From Pelobates cultripes (lineage: Eukaryota > Chordata > Amphibia > Anura > Pelobatidae), in assembly GCA_933207985.1 (NCBI GenBank), contig OW240914.1, forward strand, positions 128,046,999 to 128,110,998: 64,000 nucleotides of DNA. The letters run 5' to 3'. This document shows positions 23,589 to 32,128 of the stretch, in pieces (position 1 is the first letter of the stretch; each line of letters starts with the position of its first letter). The notes beneath the pieces were generated by a model. That model made no database searches, was not told the origin of the DNA, and worked only from the letters and a program-made list of their open reading frames with translations. Position numbers and translations under genes: made by a program.

Positions 23589-25183
23589 TGAAAACGAGAC
23601 AGGGCGTCAGCTACATCATTCATGAACCCAGGCACATGGCGTGCACGAAAAACAACATTTAGCGACATGCACAACAGAACAAAATGACGTAGCAACCTAA
23701 CCACGGGTTTCGATGCCGCTGATTGGTTATTCACAGCGTGCACCACGGCCATATTGTCCGAGAAAAAGACCACCTTCCGGTCCCGCAGCCTATCCCCCCA
23801 CAGGGCCAACGCTACGACCAGCGGGAACAGCTCCAAGAAAGCCAAGTTCCGCATGAGGGGGCTCAGTCGCCACTCCCTCGGCCATCGCTCCGCACACCAA
23901 CGTCCCCCAAAATAAGCCCCAAAGCCCACGCTACCAGACGCGTCTGTGAACAGCTCCAGTTCCGCAGCCGACACGCCCTCCTGTCTAAAAATCACCGTCC
24001 CATTGAACTCCCGCAAAAAGGTCTCCCATACGGCCAAGTCGGCCCTCATGGCCGACGACACCCGAATGAAGTGACGCGGGGATCGCACCCCCGCCGTCGC
24101 TGCCGACAGGCTCCGGCTGAACACCCTACCCATTGGGATCACCCGGCATGCAAAATTCAGCATCCCGATCAACGACTGCAGCTGCCGCAATGTAACCTTA
24201 CGGGCTTGAGCCGCCGTCGTCACCTCCTCCTTCAGCCGCCGCAACTTCTCCAGCGGCAGCCGACACTCCCCTTGCAACGTATCTATCTCCAACCCCAGAA
24301 AACTAAGGCACTGAGCCGGCCCTTCTGTCTTGTCCGCCGCCAGCGGGACCCCGAAATGGCCAGCCACCCACTCGACCGTTCTCAGCAAGTGTAGGCAGGC
24401 GGGGGAGCCCGCCGGTCCTACGCAGAGAAAATCGTCCAGGTAGTGTACCACAGCCCCACTCCCCGCCTCAACTTTGACCACCCATTCAAGAAAAGTACTA
24501 AACTTCTCAAAGTAGGCGCAGGAGATAGCACAACCCATTGGAAGGCACAAATCCACAAAGTACCCCCCGTCGAAGAAACACCCCAGCAAGTGATGACACG
24601 CTGGGTGGACCGGAAGCAGCCGAAACGCTGCTTCAATATCCACCTTAGCCAACAGTGCTCCGCGCCCGGCCTTCCTTACCAGCTCGACCGCCCTGTCGAA
24701 TGATGCGTATGAGACCGAGCACAAGTCCTTGTCAATATCATCATTCACCGACTCTCCTTCCGGGTAGGAGAGGTGGTGAATGAGCCTGAATTTGCCCGGT
24801 TCCTTCTTGGGAACCACCCCGAGCGGGGAAACCCGCAGACCCTCCAATGGAGGAGCCGGGAACGGCCCTGCCATCCTCCCCAATTTGACTTCCTTGCCCA
24901 GTTTTTCCCGCACCACACCCGGGAACTCAGCCACCGATTTAAGGTTGCGCCGAACCCCAGTCCCCCCCCGGTTCCGGAAAGGGATAAAGAACCCCTGACC
25001 AAACCCCGCCCGGAGCGCCACGGCATCTGCCTTATTACCGTAGCGGCTTAGCCACGGCTCCATCGCGTCTAGCCTCACCGGGGTTAGGCCCCGGGGCAAG
25101 CGAAACTCCCCCTCCCCCCCCAGCCGAGGTAGGGACCCCGGTGTGCCCCGACTTCCCTTTTTTGAAGCACCGGTTGAGCCCAT
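23486..25183 (-). CDS. reverse transcriptase / RNase H of the Ngaro element
   Basis: 565-codon open frame. RT motifs: GVVPKKEPGKFRLIHHLSYP (~125-145), LAKVDIEAAFRLLPV (~180), LPMGCAISCAYFEKF (~215), HYLDDFLCVG (catalytic LDD, ~250) and FLGLEIDT (~290). RNase H follows with ELFTDASGSVGFGAYF (~405) and VVFFSDNMAVV (~455), then HVPGFMNDVADALSR (~520). This motif style is that of DIRS/Ngaro elements. The frame overlaps the recombinase start and, at its own start, the gag frame. The first Met may not be the real start. Confidence 0.92.
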   Translation of the reverse strand: MGSTGASKKGSRGTPGSLPRLGGEGEFRLPRGLTPVRLDAMEPWLSRYGNKADAVALRAGFGQGFFIPFRNRGGTGVRRNLKSVAEFPGVVREKLGKEVKLGRMAGPFPAPPLEGLRVSPLGVVPKKEPGKFRLIHHLSYPEGESVNDDIDKDLCSVSYASFDRAVELVRKAGRGALLAKVDIEAAFRLLPVHPACHHLLGCFFDGGYFVDLCLPMGCAISCAYFEKFSTFLEWVVKVEAGSGAVVHYLDDFLCVGPAGSPACLHLLRTVEWVAGHFGVPLAADKTEGPAQCLSFLGLEIDTLQGECRLPLEKLRRLKEEVTTAAQARKVTLRQLQSLIGMLNFACRVIPMGRVFSRSLSAATAGVRSPRHFIRVSSAMRADLAVWETFLREFNGTVIFRQEGVSAAELELFTDASGSVGFGAYFGGRWCAERWPREWRLSPLMRNLAFLELFPLVVALALWGDRLRDRKVVFFSDNMAVVHAVNNQSAASKPVVRLLRHFVLLCMSLNVVFRARHVPGFMNDVADALSRFQWSRFRTVAPEAQEVGQACPDEIWRLGATCLGDW

Positions 25184-26507
25184 GCGCGCCTCCGCAGCCC
25201 GAACACTCGTGCTTAAAGCGACAGGCGTTTCCCCATTTGCACTGGCCCTCGTTAAAGAGCCAGCAGAAGCCCTTTTGCATGGCGGCCGACGAGGCGGACT
25301 GCCCCTTTGCGCCGGCCGTGGGCTGAAATGGCTGCGCTTTTTGCGCCATCATCAGCTTCATCCAGAGAGGCAGGTCCATTTGATCCCACCGCATACCCGG
25401 ATTAGCCGCCAAACGCTGCCGGAATTGCTCGTCGTACCGCCACCATGCCAGTCCGCCATAGGTGCGATACGCCTCCCAAATGCCATCCAAATAACAAAAC
25501 AGGGAGGAGCACAGGCCCGGCGATTTCTCGCCCAGAACACTGGCCAACACGCAAAAGGCCCTCAGCCAGTTACCGAAAGACTTGGGAATCTTACGATACC
25601 GCTTCTTCTTCTCTTCCTCCTCCTTCTTCTCATCTTTTTTATCGTCCTCTTTGAGATCAATAAAATCCTCCAAAGGGAGAAGAGAAAAGATCTCGCAGAA
25701 GTCACCCTTCCAGATTTTTTCCTTCACCTCCTGTTTGAGGTGGACCCCCAGCGGACCCGCAAACGACACATATGCGTGTTGCCTGGCCGCATCAGGAACC
25801 ACCCCCCCCGTCAACTCAGCCCGCTCGCTCGTCGCCTCCGCCCCAGTAACCGTCACTGCAGTGTCCCCGCCCGAACTCTGTTCCGCGGAGGGAACCTCGC
25901 TCGGGCCCGCCACCCCGGCCCCCTGAGCCCAAACCTGCCCCACGCCGCCCTTTGTGGCATCCCCCGCTCCCAGTGAGTGGAGAAGTGCCTGAAGTGTATG
26001 AACCAATGCACTGGAGTGCAGAGAAGCAGAGGACTCACCGGCCAAGCCCCTCGACCCCGAAGCTCCTGGGGCTGCGTTGTGTACTGTCCCCTGACCAGGA
26101 TGAGCGACATCCGTTAACGATCCTCCAACCGGGGAGCCAACCCGGTGCCCGGCCACATCAGATGCGGAGCGGCTCCGAGATCTGTAACGAGGAGAAGAAG
26201 TCCTGGGCAGAGCATACTGGTCATGAGCAGCCCCCCCGTCCCGACCTTGAGAGCGCCCGCTGGACACCAGAGCCTCCCGTCGCGCAACCACTCCTTTTCG
26301 CCCACCCAAGGCCCGATCGGCCCTGCCTCTGGGACTACGACTCCTCCCGTTTCTACCAGAGGCCCGCCCCCGTGTAACCAGCCTGGGGGCCATGACACTC
26401 TCCCCCCCTGAGCTACTAGATGAGGACCTAACACGCCGAGCCCTTCCCTTAAACCCCCCGGACCCCCGGGCCCTAACCGGTGACGGGCTGCTATCACCTG
26501 ACCCCAA
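25035..26507 (-). CDS. Gag-like protein of the Ngaro element, CCCH zinc finger
   Basis: 490 codons. The N-terminal ~180 residues are Arg/Ser/Gly-rich and look disordered. A conserved central block (AYVSFAGPLGVHLKQEVKEKI...GDFCEIFSLLPLEDF) is followed by a Lys/Glu run and WLRAFCVLASVLGEKSPGLC. Near residue 420-450 a zinc-finger module CWLFNEGQCKWGNACRFKH then CSGCGGAHGLNRC is seen, as in Gag proteins of tyrosine-recombinase elements. Its end overlaps the RT start by about 150 bp in another frame. It may continue upstream from the frame at 27499 after a frameshift near 26520. Confidence 0.85.
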   Translation of the reverse strand: MGSGDSSPSPVRARGSGGFKGRARRVRSSSSSSGGESVMAPRLVTRGRASGRNGRSRSPRGRADRALGGRKGVVARREALVSSGRSQGRDGGAAHDQYALPRTSSPRYRSRSRSASDVAGHRVGSPVGGSLTDVAHPGQGTVHNAAPGASGSRGLAGESSASLHSSALVHTLQALLHSLGAGDATKGGVGQVWAQGAGVAGPSEVPSAEQSSGGDTAVTVTGAEATSERAELTGGVVPDAARQHAYVSFAGPLGVHLKQEVKEKIWKGDFCEIFSLLPLEDFIDLKEDDKKDEKKEEEEKKKRYRKIPKSFGNWLRAFCVLASVLGEKSPGLCSSLFCYLDGIWEAYRTYGGLAWWRYDEQFRQRLAANPGMRWDQMDLPLWMKLMMAQKAQPFQPTAGAKGQSASSAAMQKGFCWLFNEGQCKWGNACRFKHECSGCGGAHGLNRCFKKGKSGHTGVPTSAGGGGGVSLAPGPNPGEARRDGAVAKPLR

Positions 26508-26536
26508 ACCTGAACCCCCCCCAGAACTACGCCCAC

Positions 26537-27499
26537 CTATCTGCTCACCAGCGCAGGGAAATCCCCACCCCCCACCCCGGCGGGCCCCCCGACTAGAAGC
26601 ACCCCCTCCCCTCGGTACCTCCAGCCGGTCCCCAGACCCCGCACCCCTAACCTGTCCTGAACGCCCTGCGCACCTCGACCTCCTGCCCCCCCTGATGGCA
26701 AACTTCCCCCTGCCGTACCCCCTGGCCCTTCCACCCTCCCGGCTACTGGCCCTCGCTCCAAGCTCACTACCCTGGAACTACCCTGCGCACCCTCCCCCCT
26801 AGACCTCCCTGCCCCCGCTCTAGAAGGCACCTGACCCCTCTCCACGTCCCCCCCAGGTCTCTGAACCCTGTGCCCAGTCCTCCTGCGCTGATTCGCGCCA
26901 AGGGGGTCCCGGCCGGAACCCCCTGCACTTGCCTGTTCCAGGGGCGGTCCGCGAGCTCCTTCCGCACCGGCCCCGCCAGTCCCCGCCATGGGTGTAGTAG
27001 ATGCCCTCCCGGGCTGCAATCCCGCGTCCTCACCGGTTCCAGGGGGCCGCCCGATGTCTCCCGCGGCCCCCGCTCCAGGCGCAGCCCTCCCCGCACTGGG
27101 AGCTGCACCGTCCGACTCCCGGGTAGCCTCCCGCCGGCTACCGCTTCTCCGACGTCCCGGTAACGCGCCGGGAGGCGGAGCCTCAACCATGCGGCTACCG
27201 GGTCCGTTTCGGCCTGGTCCCGCCGCCGCCCGGCCGCTGGAACCGTCTCCACCGGACTCCGCGCCTGGGCTCAGCCGTCTCGGCGGCCTCCGAGCCCGCA
27301 CAGGCCGACCTCCGCCGCCCTCATGATCCGCAGCACCCGCCAGGGCTGGTCCAAGTTGCGCCCGCAGCCAGTCCACGCCACGTCCTTGAGCCGCCAACCG
27401 GATCCGCTCCAACAGCTCCTCCATGTTATCCTTCGACCCTGCAGAAGGAGAGAAAAACAAAGACCCCACCAAACCAAATCTGTGGACACAGGAGTGCAC
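26537..27499 (-). CDS. upstream Gly/Arg/Pro-rich frame of the Ngaro element, possible gag N-terminus
   Basis: 320 codons, open. The only plausible protein start is the internal MEELLERIRLAAQGRG (from about 27424), which looks like an authentic helical N-terminus. The rest is low-complexity Gly, Arg, Ala and Pro, and could be an accident of GC-rich DNA. It ends 30 bp upstream of the gag frame and in a different register, so either gag starts here and is frameshifted, or this is a separate small ORF. Confidence 0.45.
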   Translation of the reverse strand: MHSCVHRFGLVGSLFFSPSAGSKDNMEELLERIRLAAQGRGVDWLRAQLGPALAGAADHEGGGGRPVRARRPPRRLSPGAESGGDGSSGRAAAGPGRNGPGSRMVEAPPPGALPGRRRSGSRREATRESDGAAPSAGRAAPGAGAAGDIGRPPGTGEDAGLQPGRASTTPMAGTGGAGAEGARGPPLEQASAGGSGRDPLGANQRRRTGHRVQRPGGDVERGQVPSRAGAGRSRGEGAQGSSRVVSLERGPVAGRVEGPGGTAGGSLPSGGAGGRGAQGVQDRLGVRGLGTGWRYRGEGVLLVGGPAGVGGGDFPALVSR

Positions 27500-27671
27500 A
27501 CAAACTCAGCAAGGTAGTAATTAAAAGTGAAGGCTTTAAAATGGCTGCCTATTTAAATAGCCAAGCCTACTTACCCATAACTCCCTACTTCCTTCCCTCC
27601 TCCTATGCCCGCCTCCTAACCCCTGTCAAGGCCTTTTTTCGCTTAGCTGCGCTTTGGCTACATGGGGCTAC
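27500..27671 (-). repeat. Ngaro 5' split repeat (B copy)
   Basis: 172 bp, identical by reading to 21256-21427. It forms the 5' end of the element on the minus strand, where the promoter is expected. Confidence 0.92.
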
Positions 27672-28265
27672 AGGACTCGAAACCCACCATCCACCAGTGA
27701 CCACAATTCTTCATGTTCCTCACGTTCCTCATGGAGAGCCTATTTTGCCTTCCCTAGCTCTCTATCCCGCCGCTGTGACAAAACGGGATAAAAAGAAACA
27801 ACCCATTACAGTGAGGGAGGGTGGGACAAGCACAGCTAGGTAGAAATTAATGTGCACATTTTAAAATGGCTGCCTAATAAATAGCCAGCCCCCATCCCAT
27901 AATCCCCCAGTCCTGCTTGGTCCCTCCTATGCCCGCCTCCTAACCCCTGTCAAGGCCCTTTTCCGCTAAGCTGCGCTCTGGCTACATGGGGCTACAGTAT
28001 CTCCTTCCTCTGCATGCAGACACTGAACTTTCCTCATAGAGATTCATTGATTCAATTCCTCTATATGAGGAGATGCTGATTGGCCAGAGCTGTGTTTGAA
28101 TCATGCTGGCTCTGCCCCTGATCTGCCTCCTTGTCAGTCTCAGCCAATCCTATGGGGAACCATTGTGATCGGACCAGGTCACCACTTCTGATGATGTCAG
28201 CAGACCAGTGGCGTAGCGTGGGTTGTCAGCACCCGGGGCAAGGCAAGTAATTTGCGCCCCTTAAC

Positions 28266-28740
28266 CTTATTTTGCAGATTTTTTTTTTTTTAATCTATAC
28301 ACATTGCATTTCGTGCCCCCCCAACCCCTCCCGCTCCCCCTAAAAAAAATCTCCTTATTACAATACAATACATGAACATATTGATTTACTGCACCCATCC
28401 CCTCCCCCTAAAAATACATTTCCACCATTACAACATATTTTTTTTATATATATATGTACACATTGCATTTATTGTACTGCGCCCCACCCAAAAAAACTCC
28501 CTCATTACAATCTTTTTTAAATTATTTTGCAGATTTTTTTTTTATCTATACAGATTCCATTTACTGCCCCCCAACTCCACCCCCTCCCCCTAAAAAAAAT
28601 CTCCTTATTACAATACATGAACATATTGATTTACTGCCCCCACCCCGACCCCCTAAAAATACATTTCCACCAATACAACTTATTTTGCAGATTTTTTGTT
28701 ATATACACAATTAACACATTGCATTTACTGCCCACTCCTC
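28266..28740. repeat. imperfect tandem repeat inside hAT copy 2
   Basis: The start TTATTTTGCAGATTTTTT recurs at about 28266, 28521 and 28681. Within units, AAAAAAATCTCCTTATTACA and CATGAACATATTGATTTACT repeat. Unit length varies (about 160-255 bp). C- and A/T-rich, non-coding. Confidence 0.8.
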
Positions 28741-29154
28741 CTAAAACTATAATTTACTTTACAGTCAATATAAAAAAAAAAAAAAAATACTTACACTTCT
28801 CTGAAGATACCGGCAGCTGCTCTCTCAGGATGCTCGGCTAGGAGAAAGGGTGTGAGGGTGTTCCCGGCGTTCTTCAGGTGGAGGCTATGCGCATGCGCTG
28901 TTACCGGCCGTGACTCATTTCATGACGTCACGGTACGCGCTTGCGTTCAGGCGCAGGGGAGGTCAGAAGGAGGAGCCACCGAGCCAGTCCGTCCTACACT
29001 ATGCGGCAATGCCGGCCGCATAGTGAAGGATCGGAATTCTGTAGCCACGGCCGGCGGGGCTCAAGAGAGCTGCTTTGGTGGCCCCTTAGGAAGAACTGGG
29101 CCGGGGCAGCTGCCTTTAGCCCTGCGTTAAAGACGGCCCAGCGGCCGTTTTTAA

Positions 29155-29540
29155 AGGACCACTATAGTGCCAGGAAAACATACTCGTTTTCCTGGCACTA
29201 TAGTGCCCTGAGGGTGCCCCCACCCTCAGGGTCTCCCTCCCGCCCGGCTCTGGAAGGGGCAAAGGGGTAAAAACTTACCTTTTTTCCAGCGCTGGGCGGA
29301 GAGCTCTCCTCCTCCGATCCGCCCCGCCGGCTGAATGCGCACGTGAGAAGCACGCAAGCGCCTCTAGTGGCTGTCAATGAGACAGCCACTAGAGGATTAG
29401 GGGGAAGGCTTAACCCATTCATAATTATAGCAGTTTCTCTGAAACTGCTATAATAATGAAAAAATGGGTTAACCCTAGAAGGACCTGGCACCCAGACCAC
29501 TTCATTAAGCTGAAGTGGTCTGGGTGCCTAGAGTGGTCCT
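29155..29540. mobile_element. hairpin-chain MITE copy C
   Basis: 386 bp with TTAA at 29151-29154 and 29541-29544. It begins AGGACCACTATAGTGCC and ends GCCTAGAGTGGTCCT, the same orientation as copy A. It lacks part of the central hairpins (a deletion of about 100 bp at the GAATGCGCACG region) compared with 50748-51241. Confidence 0.92.
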
Positions 29541-30039
29541 TTAACATGCTTTAGGGTGGCCTGGGGGGCAATTGCCTCCCTGCCCCCCGGCCCAGCCCGC
29601 CCCTGCCTGGCATCCCCCCCTTCACAGTGGGCGGCGACCTGGCGGCTCGGATCGGATTCGCACAGCCAGCACTGCAGAGAGAGTGAGTGAGCCAGGCAGG
29701 GGCAGAGAGCTGCGAGTGCGAGCGCACCCCCCAGATGTTGCGCCCGGTGCGGCCGTCCCCCCCTGCACCCCCCACGCTACGCCTCTGCAGCAGACAGCTT
29801 GTTTTTCTGAGGCAAACAGCATGCAGATCTACAGCTTCAGGCTTGAATACAGTAAGATTTTGCTATATTTATGGAGGCATGAGAGGCTCAGGGGGGCTAG
29901 ATGGTGGTGTTAACACTATAGGGTCAGGAATACATGTTTGTGTTCCTGACCCTATAGTGATCCTTTAAGTTGTTTTGCGGACTATAGTGTCTCTTTAATG
30001 TGGAGATTGTTGGGGGTTGAGGGAATTGGGTGCAATGAG

Positions 30040-31660
30040 AGTTTTTTTAATTCTTTATTTTTGAAAGAGCAATTTACAACAGATAAAGGCACAAATAGCC
30101 AAATGACCACATTTTCATTTTTTTGTTAACGCAATGGCTGTGTAACATTTCTTGTGTAAAAGATAGCAGAAGTAGCCATGGAAAAGTAAGGCATCTATTG
30201 ATGCCAAACTGTTAGCTAAATTGTGAGGTGTAAAGGTAGTAAAACTCAGCCAGTGTGCTGTACCTAAGTACGAGTAGCACAATGCACATTTGAGGGTACA
30301 TGTCATATCAAAGCAGGAGAGATAGATAGAGGGGGATAGTTTGCATAGCTAAGGCAGATCAGAAACTTACAGAGCCAGGTAAACATTATTGATTGTAGAT
30401 ATAAAGTAATGCTGCTAAACTGCTTCGTGGAGGGAGTCTCTCCATCTCAGACCTGCTGGGTACAGACACAAAGGGCATAATAGTGCCAACATTCAATTGG
30501 CGGAGCTACTTTTGTGGCAGAGAGTCTCCAGAGAGTCCCATTGTTTGCAGAAAAGTGAGAGCTTCCCCACTGGACGAGATGGTTTTGGTCTTGCTGTTCT
30601 GGTCCACCAGCAGCCACTAGGGACCCATTTGTAGGAGATGTCTTTCTCTCTCAGTAGCTTAGTAAGCGAGCGGAAGGACTGTCATCATAGAACCGCTTGC
30701 CTGGAGAAGTTCCTGAAAAATTTAAGTTGCGACCATTCAAACAAGGTGGGGTAGTTTCCAGCAGCCTCCATAAGCATTGCCCTTTCCAAGTCCCTCAGGA
30801 ACTTAGCCAGCACATCTCTGAAGGCCTCCTGTGGTGCCCTTGGTGTATTGGACATACTCAAACAACAAACCAGGGAGAGTAGCTTAGCCAGCTTGGGTAG
30901 TAAGAGTGTAGAGAAGAGTCGGTGGAGATAGTGTAAAAGCACCCTATCATTCATGATGCTCTTTGGTACTCCCTTGATACGGATATTTCGCATTCTGTCC
31001 CTATCTTCTAGTGCACTGACTCGGATAATTAATGTAGCTTGAGATTTCTGCATTTTATCTGTGGCAGCTTGAGCCACTTTGGTAGCCCCACCTTTTTCCT
31101 CAATGGCAGCTATAGAGCCTATAAGGGTGGTCACCTCCTCCCTGATCACGGTCATGTCCGGCTGGAACATTGCCTATTTGTCCTTTAAGAGAACCTTAAT
31201 GCCGGATTTAGTGGAGGGGGCTTCATCACCTGGGGTGGGAAGCTGTGGGGGACTGACCCATTTACTGGAAGTTGCTGGCAGGTCCTAATCCAGACTAAAT
31301 CCTCCAAGGACTCAGATGAGTAGGTCACATTGGGTGCCATCTTGGATGGAGTAGGCTTCTGAGTTTGGCAAAGCAGCGTTCCTATATCTCAGGACCGAGA
31401 TCTGGAAGATGCTTTTTATTTTTCCTTCTTATTTTCTGTAGGTGAGGATCGCCCACCTAATGTGCCAGGAGAGAGTATGGTCTGGTCGGGACAGTGTAGT
31501 TTAGAGACATGTGGTGCGGAGCTTGAGGCAAACATGTCCATCTCTGTCAGGGCTGGCTCCGCCTCCCCAAGGAGAAATTTTTATACTGTGGGAGAAAATG
31601 CAGGAATATGCTGATTAGTGGTAGTGTTTGCAGCAGTCATTTCTTCTTAGCAAAAGTTGT
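30040..31660 (-). mobile_element. L1-type LINE remnant with ORF1 only
   Basis: On the minus strand a GGCGGAGCC box lies at 31563-31555, as near the 5' ends of two other L1-type elements here. ORF1 sequence follows at 31170-30685. The likely 3' end is an A-rich stretch near 30040-30065. No ORF2 sequence is present. No target duplication was identified. Confidence 0.65.
30685..31170 (-). pseudogene. L1-type ORF1 protein remnant
   Basis: 161-codon frame. Helical, probably coiled N-terminal part (VAQAATDKMQKSQATLIIRV), then DRDRMRNIRIKGVPKS, the signature at the start of the L1 ORF1 RNA-binding domain. Then come YLHRLFSTLL and PRAPQEAFRDVLAKFLRD. The C-terminal domain is shortened to LFEWSQLKFFRNFSRQ. 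Truncated at both ends. Confidence 0.75.
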
Positions 31661-32128
31661 GTATGATATTCTATCTATAAATGCAGAGAAGTGTTTAGGG
31701 TGGGGTGGGTGAGAGGCAGCGTGTGAAGGTATCTGAGTTTCTTGCAGTTCTGAGACTGGATAGCTGTTAAGTCAGTCTGTGAGAGAAATATATTGCGGTC
31801 AGATATACTGCATTTCAGGGTGTGTAAAATATAATGAAATGATGCTATGCAGAACAAAGTTTTAATATGGCCCTTCAGAAGACTACCTGTTGCTTAGGGC
31901 AGTAGATCAGCTGGAGCTCTGAGTTCCATGCAGTTACATAGTTACATAGTTGAAAAGAGACTTGCGTCCATCAAGTTCAGCCTACCTCACATTTGTTTTT
32001 TGCCGTTGATCCAAAAGAAGGCAAAAAAACCCAGTTTGAAGCACAATTTTGCAACAAGCTAGGAAAAAAATTCCTTCTTGACCCCAGAATGGCAGTCAGA
32101 TGTATCCTTGGATCAAGCAGTTATTACC

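Larger units (their letters stand above)
20711..27671 (-). mobile_element. Ngaro-type tyrosine-recombinase retrotransposon, nearly intact
   Basis: 6,961 bp. On the minus strand it reads: repeat B part (27671-27500), gag-like ORFs, RT/RNase H, tyrosine recombinase, SGNH hydrolase, then repeats A, B, A. This is the split direct-repeat layout of Ngaro-group elements (A1, genes, B1-A2-B2). It lacks LTRs and an integrase and uses a tyrosine recombinase. The two A copies differ at about one base in 489, and the B copies look identical over 172 bp, so the insertion is recent. The coding part is GC-rich against AT-rich flanks. Confidence 0.92.
20343..27995 (-). mobile_element. old Ngaro-type terminal-repeat unit, split by a younger relative
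   Basis: 20343-20707 and 27672-27771 together form a diverged copy of the younger element's 'A' repeat. 27772-27995 is a diverged copy of its 'B' repeat. Together they make a solo A-B unit of about 690 bp, with no internal genes of its own. The young element lies inside the A part, next to GAGCCACC on the left and AGGACTCG on the right; these two are separated by only three bases in intact A copies. Confidence 0.8.
28206..29787. mobile_element. hAT-type element copy 2 (CAGTGGCGTAG ends)
   Basis: Same ends as 16063-17864, with an exact 8-bp target duplication CAGCAGAC at 28198-28205 and 29788-29795. No transposase. The interior carries a tandem repeat (28266-28740) and a hairpin-chain MITE (29155-29540). 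Near 29552-29604 it also carries CAATTGCC and CCCGCCCCTG sequence that resembles the end of another hAT family. It is inserted in the family-2 MITE. Confidence 0.93.
20133..29964. mobile_element. T2-like MITE (family 2), split by later insertions
   Basis: Begins AGGGACACTATAG after TTAA (20129-20132) and ends CTATAGTGATCCT before TTAA (29965-29968). Its own sequence survives as 20133-20342, 27996-28205 and 29796-29964, about 590 bp in total, with a Ngaro-type complex and a hAT between the pieces. The middle piece (CTGATTGGCCAGAG; CTGGCTCTGCCCCTGATCTG) and the end (AATACATGTTTGTGTTCCTG) match 56733-57075 in reverse, which supports one family. The last 30 bp to 29998 resemble a second TTAA-type end. 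Confidence 0.75.

Noticed and set aside
23723..24394. 223-codon plus-strand frame, and other plus-strand frames over 22.5-27.3 kb
   Set aside because: They lie antisense to the Ngaro gag/RT/recombinase ORFs and carry no motif. Their length is a by-product of GC-rich codons on the other strand.
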